Shown here piece by piece: positions 60,466-64,000 of a stretch of DNA of 64,000 nt. The DNA is from CADEED01 sp035765415 (GTDB lineage Bacteria > Pseudomonadota > Gammaproteobacteria > Steroidobacterales > Steroidobacteraceae). The stretch is taken from assembly GCA_035765415.1 (NCBI GenBank), contig DASTXR010000020.1:32396-96395 (forward strand), written 5' to 3'. Under the pieces are notes generated by a model. That model made no database searches. It was not told the origin of the DNA and saw nothing but the letters and a program-made list of their open reading frames with translations. Numbering within the stretch: the first letter of the stretch is position 1; every line of letters starts with the position of its first letter. A program made the translations under genes and the position numbers.

Positions 60466-60909
60466 CTAGCTAGACGGCGGCTGGCTTGCCCACGGATCGG
60501 GTCCGGGATCCGCGCCTGCCGCGGCAGTCTGCAGGCGCGCCAGAAAGTGCGGCCAGCCAACTGCGTGTTTCTCCGCCTCTGCGGGATGTAAGCCATCGTG
60601 ATCCAGCCGCACCAGCGTCCCTGTTGCGGTCTGCGTAATGCGCACGGTCAGACTCGTCGCGCCCGGCGGCATCTTGGCGTTGCCAGCTTCGCCCCAGGCA
60701 ATCTCGATCAGATGCGGACGTTCGATGCGCTTGTAGTGGCCGCGGATGATGACGCCGTTGATGTCCACGGCGAAGATGCCGCCGTCGCGCGCCTCGAGCC
60801 GGGCGAAGTCACCCATCCATTTCACAAGAAGTTCGGGACGCACGAAGTAGTCGAAGACGTGATCCGCTGTGGCGTCGATCTCAAGGCTGGTGGTGAACGC
60901 GTTGGTCAC
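60466..60909 (-). CDS. SRPBCC protein, AHSA1-like
   Basis: A 147-residue START-like protein: IDATADHVFDYFVRPELLVKWMGDFARLEARDGG, then GHYKRIERPHLIEIAWGEAG, and HAVGWPHFLARLQTAAAG near the end. Its ATG overlaps the ArsR stop (ATGA, 60906-60909), the usual ArsR-AHSA1 pairing. The ligand is unknown. It is only distantly similar to the other AHSA1-like protein at 43248-43718. Confidence 0.88.
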   Translation of the reverse strand: MTNAFTTSLEIDATADHVFDYFVRPELLVKWMGDFARLEARDGGIFAVDINGVIIRGHYKRIERPHLIEIAWGEAGNAKMPPGATSLTVRITQTATGTLVRLDHDGLHPAEAEKHAVGWPHFLARLQTAAAGADPGPDPWASQPPSS

Positions 60910-61220
60910 TTCTTCTCGATGTCCCGCTTCAAGGCGGCAAGCCGCGGCTCCCAGAATCGCCGCACGAATTCCTCCACCGGAGCGAAACCCTCAGGCCGCA
61001 CCGCGTAGATGCTCCGCGTCCCCTCCTTGAGTGCCTGAACCAGCCCGGCGTTGCCGAGCACCGAGAGGTGCTGAGACACGGCCTGCTGGGTGATATCGAC
61101 GGCTGAAGCCAACTCTCCGACCGACCGCGGCTCGCGGCGCAGCAGCTCGAGCAATTCGACACGACGCGGCTCGGAAAGGGCCTTGAGTGCGGCAGCAGTG
61201 GTGGCGTTCGAGCGCTTCAA
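60906..61220 (-). CDS. ArsR-family regulator
   Basis: A compact 104-residue winged-helix repressor: ALKALSEPRRVELLELLRREPRSVGELASAVDITQQAVSQHLSVLGNAGLVQALKEGTRSIYAVRP. It has no Cys metal site. It is divergent from an SRPBCC gene and coupled to another, and the 62-bp intergenic space contains a perfect palindrome that is probably its operator. Confidence 0.92.
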   Translation of the reverse strand: MKRSNATTAAALKALSEPRRVELLELLRREPRSVGELASAVDITQQAVSQHLSVLGNAGLVQALKEGTRSIYAVRPEGFAPVEEFVRRFWEPRLAALKRDIEKK

Positions 61221-61224
61221 GCGG

Positions 61225-61272
61225 TTGCGTTTATCGAGTTGAGGGCTATCATATCTACAAGCATTCGCTTGT
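61225..61272 (+). promoter_or_regulatory. promoter and ArsR-type operator of the divergent SRPBCC genes
   Basis: TTGCGT (61225-61230), 16 bp and TATCAT (61247-61252) form a promoter for the plus-strand gene. The palindrome ACAAGC-ATTC-GCTTGT (61257-61272) covers the inferred start of transcription. Its form, with inverted AAGC half-sites, suits ArsR-type repressors. Confidence 0.6.
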
Positions 61273-61282
61273 GGAGGTCAGG

Positions 61283-61735
61283 ATGACTACGATACATCAT
61301 GATGTTGAAGCCCGCTGCCCGCCTGACAAGGTTTGGGCGTTGTTGTCCGACCTGGAAGCCGTACAGCGCTACAACAACACCGTCAAGTCCGCGGCCGTAA
61401 AGGGCACCCAGCGCAGCGGTGTCGGCGCGCAGCGGGTATGCCAGTTGGTTCCAAAAGGCGAAGTCGTCGAGCGCGTGACGCAGTGGGACAACCAACGCTC
61501 GATTGGTTTTGAGATCACCGCAAGTGATTGGCCCATCAACTACATGCGCTGGGTTACCACCATCGAGCCCAAGGGCTCGGCCGCAACGCGCATCACCCAG
61601 AATCTCGAGTATCAAGTGAAGTTCGGGCCGGTCGGCTGGCTGCTGGATACGCTCGTCATGAAGCGCAAACTCAAATCGACGCTCGATGGAGTGTTCGCCG
61701 AGATGGTCAAACAAGCCGAAAAAGCGGCCGTCTAG
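61283..61735 (+). CDS. SRPBCC family protein (polyketide cyclase-like)
   Basis: A 150-residue protein from ATG 61283, with GGAGG six bases upstream. HHDVEARCPPDKVWALLSDLEAVQRYNNTVKSAAVKG and QNLEYQVKFGPVGWLLDTLVMKRKL are typical of the polyketide_cyc2 group of START-like proteins, which bind small hydrophobic ligands. The name does not imply that it acts on the PKS product. It is divergent from the ArsR gene and under its probable control. Confidence 0.87.
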   Translation: MTTIHHDVEARCPPDKVWALLSDLEAVQRYNNTVKSAAVKGTQRSGVGAQRVCQLVPKGEVVERVTQWDNQRSIGFEITASDWPINYMRWVTTIEPKGSAATRITQNLEYQVKFGPVGWLLDTLVMKRKLKSTLDGVFAEMVKQAEKAAV

Positions 61736-61789
61736 CAGCGTGTCGGACTCGAGCTTTTTGAAGTCGATCACCGGGGTGTCGCCCACGAC

Positions 61790-62683
61790 CTACGCGTATC
61801 GCTTGCGGAACAACTCCATCATCCAGACGTTGATCTGCCACGCGTCCGCCACCGGCTCGCGTGTATACGGCAACCCGGGCATGTAGGGCACGGGTCCGAA
61901 TTCGCTGAGCATCGTGAGCGGCGCGCCCGCCGCCCGCTTGATCTCCACGATCCGATCCCACCAGGCCAGGTGTGCATTCAATGCCTGGGCCCATTCGGGC
62001 GCGCGCGGGTCGCCGACCTGCGGCGCCTGCGATTGCCCGACGCGCGCGTGGATGTGATCGCTGCGCGAAATCGCGAGGTCAACGGCTTCAGCCTGGTCCG
62101 CCAGCAGGCTCTCGCTGACGACGCACCAATGTGAAACGTCGAAGGTGAGGCGCAGCGCCGGGTCGCGACGCAGATACTCCCTGGCCACCGAGGCGGAGTA
62201 CAGCGCGCGGGAGCGATGAGTCTCGTGGTGAATCGGGATGCCGCTGCGCCGTCGCGCGTCATGCGTGAGATCGAAGAAGCGCTGGTTTTGCGCCGCGTCG
62301 AACCAGTCGCGCCCGGTGTGGCAGTTGACGTACGCGGGCTTCGACGCCAGCGCCACCGGTAGTTGGGCGGCGAACGTGGCGAGATGCGCGGCGGCATCGG
62401 GCTCCCGGCCTCCGATCAGCAGTCCCACGTCGAGCCCGTGTCGACGGATCGTCGCGACGGTCGCGGCCTGTTTGTCCGCGTCGAGGGAAACCCACGTCTC
62501 CACGCCGTCGAAACCCGCTGCCTTGGCCTTGGCGCAGAACTCATCATAGGGCGCCTGGTTGCCCCAGTCGGTCGCGAAGCACTTTAGCGAGAAGCCGGCC
62601 TTCGTCGCGGCTCGCGGCGCGCCGAACGGCGCGATCGCGAGTGCGGCGAGTGACCCGATTGCTCGTCGGCGAGACGCTTTCAT
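61790..62683 (-). CDS. exported sugar phosphate isomerase/epimerase-like TIM-barrel protein
   Basis: A 297-residue protein with a Tat-like signal (KASRRRAIGSLAALAIAPFGAPRAA). The body is the xylose-isomerase-like/AP-endonuclease-2 barrel: KAAGFDGVETWVS, GIPIHHETHRSRALYS with metal-ligand His and Glu, LTFDVSHWCVV and SDHIHARVG, then MLSEFGP. The metal site residues appear intact. Substrate unknown. Its start overlaps the cytochrome b561 stop (ATGA). Confidence 0.86.
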   Translation of the reverse strand: MKASRRRAIGSLAALAIAPFGAPRAATKAGFSLKCFATDWGNQAPYDEFCAKAKAAGFDGVETWVSLDADKQAATVATIRRHGLDVGLLIGGREPDAAAHLATFAAQLPVALASKPAYVNCHTGRDWFDAAQNQRFFDLTHDARRRSGIPIHHETHRSRALYSASVAREYLRRDPALRLTFDVSHWCVVSESLLADQAEAVDLAISRSDHIHARVGQSQAPQVGDPRAPEWAQALNAHLAWWDRIVEIKRAAGAPLTMLSEFGPVPYMPGLPYTREPVADAWQINVWMMELFRKRYA

Positions 62684-63411
62684 TTGAGGACCCTCCCCAG
62701 GTAGACAACGGCGAACACGATCACGCCCGCGACCGCCACCAGCACCAGCAAGGCTCGCGCGGTCGAGGCAAATTTCAGATGCAGTTCGGAGGGCACGCGC
62801 GCGGGCAACTTGGTCCCGTGCAGCATCGGACCGATCAGGTTGTCACGCTTGACCAGCGCATAGAACGAAATCGCGCACACGTGCACCCAGATGCACACGA
62901 GGATGGCGTCGAACAGAAAAACGTGCACGCGCGTGAGCAGGTTCGAACGCTTGCCGCTGATGAACTCCGCCAACGGGCCCTTGAAGTCGAACTCATCGTT
63001 GGCGAACAGCCCGAGCGCGGCCTGCGCCAGGATCAACAGCAGAAAGGTCAATACCATCCAGCCGCCGGCGGGATTGTGGCCGGCGTGGGGTGAGTCATCG
63101 CCGCGGCGGAGCGCGCGTAGATAGGCGAACACGCGGCCAGGAGACGCCGCGAAGTGCGCGAAGCGCGCGGTGGTAGAGCCGAGAAAGCCCCACATGATGC
63201 GGAACGACACCAGCACCAGCGCGGCCACGCCACACACGTAGTGCACGGTCATCCAGCTCCGGATCGCGCTGACCCACAACGTCGCGATCAGCGCGACCAG
63301 CATCCAGTGGAACAGACGCGTGGGCAGATCCCAGATGCGGATGCGCGCAGGCGCTGCGGGTGCAGGCGCGGGTGCGGCGTGCGTCGCAGGCACATTACTC
63401 TCTGGCGTCAT
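62680..63411 (-). CDS. cytochrome b561-family membrane protein
   Basis: A 243-residue protein with an Ala/Pro-rich N terminus and four transmembrane helices. IWDLPTRLFHWMLVALI, WMTVHYVCGVAALVLVSFRIMWGFLGS, the His in HAGHNPAGGWM and HVFLFDAILVCIWVHVCAISFY provide the haem b ligands, as in Ni/Fe-hydrogenase-type b cytochromes. It passes electrons between quinol and periplasmic c-type haem partners. It overlaps the upstream cytochrome-domain gene by 17 bp. Confidence 0.92.
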   Translation of the reverse strand: MTPESNVPATHAAPAPAPAAPARIRIWDLPTRLFHWMLVALIATLWVSAIRSWMTVHYVCGVAALVLVSFRIMWGFLGSTTARFAHFAASPGRVFAYLRALRRGDDSPHAGHNPAGGWMVLTFLLLILAQAALGLFANDEFDFKGPLAEFISGKRSNLLTRVHVFLFDAILVCIWVHVCAISFYALVKRDNLIGPMLHGTKLPARVPSELHLKFASTARALLVLVAVAGVIVFAVVYLGRVLK

Positions 63412-64000
63412 ACACCCGCACTCCTCCTCGGCGAAGTTCCGCGATGCGCTCCGGACTGGCGTTCGTATCGACCAGCGTCAGCGTCTTCAAGTCGCGCATT
63501 TGCGCAATCGCCGTGAGCGCCCCGTCGCCGGTGCGAGTCCCGTTCAGACGGAGCGCCTCGAGCTGGCTGAACGCGGCGAGCGTCGCGGCGGCCGCATCGG
63601 TGACCGCGGTGCCCGACAGATCCAGCCGCGACACCGCCGCAGCCACCGGTTCGAACTGCGCCAGGTCGGCGTCGTCGAAGTCGGCGCCCAGGCGTTGCAC
63701 GTCGACGATCAATGCCGCGCTGTCTCGCGACTGGTAGCGGAGCGAATCCGGATACCGCGCGATCAGCGCCCGCACCTGCTTTTCCAACGGCGCGCGCGCC
63801 ATTGCGACCGCCTCGGCGTCCAACGGTTCGACAACGATCGGTGGTGAGGGCGGCGGCGGCGCACCCGCGATCGCATCGACGGGCGTCGCGCCGGATGCGC
63901 CCGCGGCAATCCACAATTCGATCACGCGGAGTTCGTCTTTCGCGAGCGGCGGCTTGTTGCCCGCTGGCATCGCACGTTTGTCGCCGCGTGGCAGAAGCAG
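63395..64000 (-). CDS. c-type-cytochrome-domain protein with leucine-rich segment, 5' end outside window
   Basis: The last 201 residues of a larger protein; the frame stays open to the window edge. LPRGDKRAMPAGNKPPLAKDELRVIELWIAAGA matches the end of the PSCyt1-type cytochrome c domain common in Planctomycetes and some Proteobacteria. It is followed by a short leucine-rich-repeat-like stretch (VSRLDLSGTAVTDAAAATLAAFSQLEALRLNGT). It forms an operon with cytochrome b561 and the isomerase-like protein. The haem motif itself would lie beyond the window. Confidence 0.78.
   Translation of the reverse strand: MLLPRGDKRAMPAGNKPPLAKDELRVIELWIAAGASGATPVDAIAGAPPPPSPPIVVEPLDAEAVAMARAPLEKQVRALIARYPDSLRYQSRDSAALIVDVQRLGADFDDADLAQFEPVAAAVSRLDLSGTAVTDAAAATLAAFSQLEALRLNGTRTGDGALTAIAQMRDLKTLTLVDTNASPERIAELRRGGVRVYDARE

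Noticed and set aside
60466..60475. CTAGCTAG as a further copy of the regulatory dyad
   Set aside because: It is the stop of the SRPBCC gene, with no -35/-10 and no gene downstream in the right orientation.
61217..61786. Antisense frame over the SRPBCC gene at 61283-61735
   Set aside because: The plus-strand gene has a strong ribosome-binding site and family motifs; the antisense product has none.

Overview
The window is a G+C-rich proteobacterial chromosome segment. Tat and Sec exports, outer-membrane barrels ending in Phe, lipoproteins, periplasmic c-type cytochromes and an RND exporter point to a Gram-negative cell. EpsA-like LuxR regulators and the gene content suggest a gammaproteobacterium of the Steroidobacter/Nevskia kind, but that placement is inference. 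I saw no rRNA, tRNA, CRISPR array or insertion sequence.

Layout. 1-7.5 kb: an alpha/beta hydrolase, a two-subunit molybdenum hydroxylase of the isoquinoline 1-oxidoreductase type, a LytS/LytR-type two-component pair, and a CBM-plus-NHL-propeller lipoprotein. 7.5-8.3 kb: a polyproline lipoprotein. 8.4-18.3 kb: a divergent unit. On the minus strand lie a DsbA-like thioredoxin, an iterative polyketide synthase of the enediyne (PKSE) type and its enediyne-type thioesterase. On the plus strand lie an outer-membrane protein, a five-haem cytochrome and a small cytochrome c. 18.3-20 kb: LuxR-type and TetR-type regulators. 20-42.2 kb: about 22 kb of co-directional, tightly packed minus-strand genes. 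They encode FG-GAP/ASPIC-UnbV proteins (five ASPIC/UnbV segments in four proteins), a TPR lipoprotein with a DUF1702-like (UnbL-like) domain, an RND/MMPL exporter with its LolA-like and barrel partners, and a membrane-anchored five-haem cytochrome with TPRs. 42.5-45.6 kb: GST, ArsR/AHSA1 and a vanadium-haloperoxidase-like enzyme. 45.7-53.8 kb: five members of an unrecognised secreted family (a sixth lies at 29.1 kb), a di-haem peroxidase-like protein and a TfoX-like protein. 54-60.1 kb: a second LuxR-type regulator and a three-gene operon of secreted proteins, one of them DUF4331. 60.5-64 kb: ArsR/SRPBCC genes, a sugar isomerase-like protein, cytochrome b561 and the end of a c-type-cytochrome-domain protein.

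How the parts fit. Genes resembling four of the five products that define enediyne warhead cassettes (PKSE, TEBC, UnbL, UnbV) are present but rearranged over more than 30 kb, with no UnbU and with a PKS that lacks the usual C-terminal phosphopantetheinyl transferase domain. Eight promoter regions share one architecture: a 16-bp dyad TAGYT-N6-ARCTA, immediately followed by a -35-like TTGnnn, 17 bp, and a weak -10. They precede the PKS operon, its divergent cytochrome operon, both parts of the 22-kb unit, the two loci of the secreted family, the di-haem peroxidase and the DUF4331 operon. The dyad centre would lie near -43, the class-II position of LuxR-type activators, and the window encodes two LuxR-type paralogues with nearly identical DNA-binding helices. 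My interpretation is one regulon that makes a polyene or enediyne-like product, exports it, and modifies or uses it at the cell surface with extracytoplasmic redox proteins.
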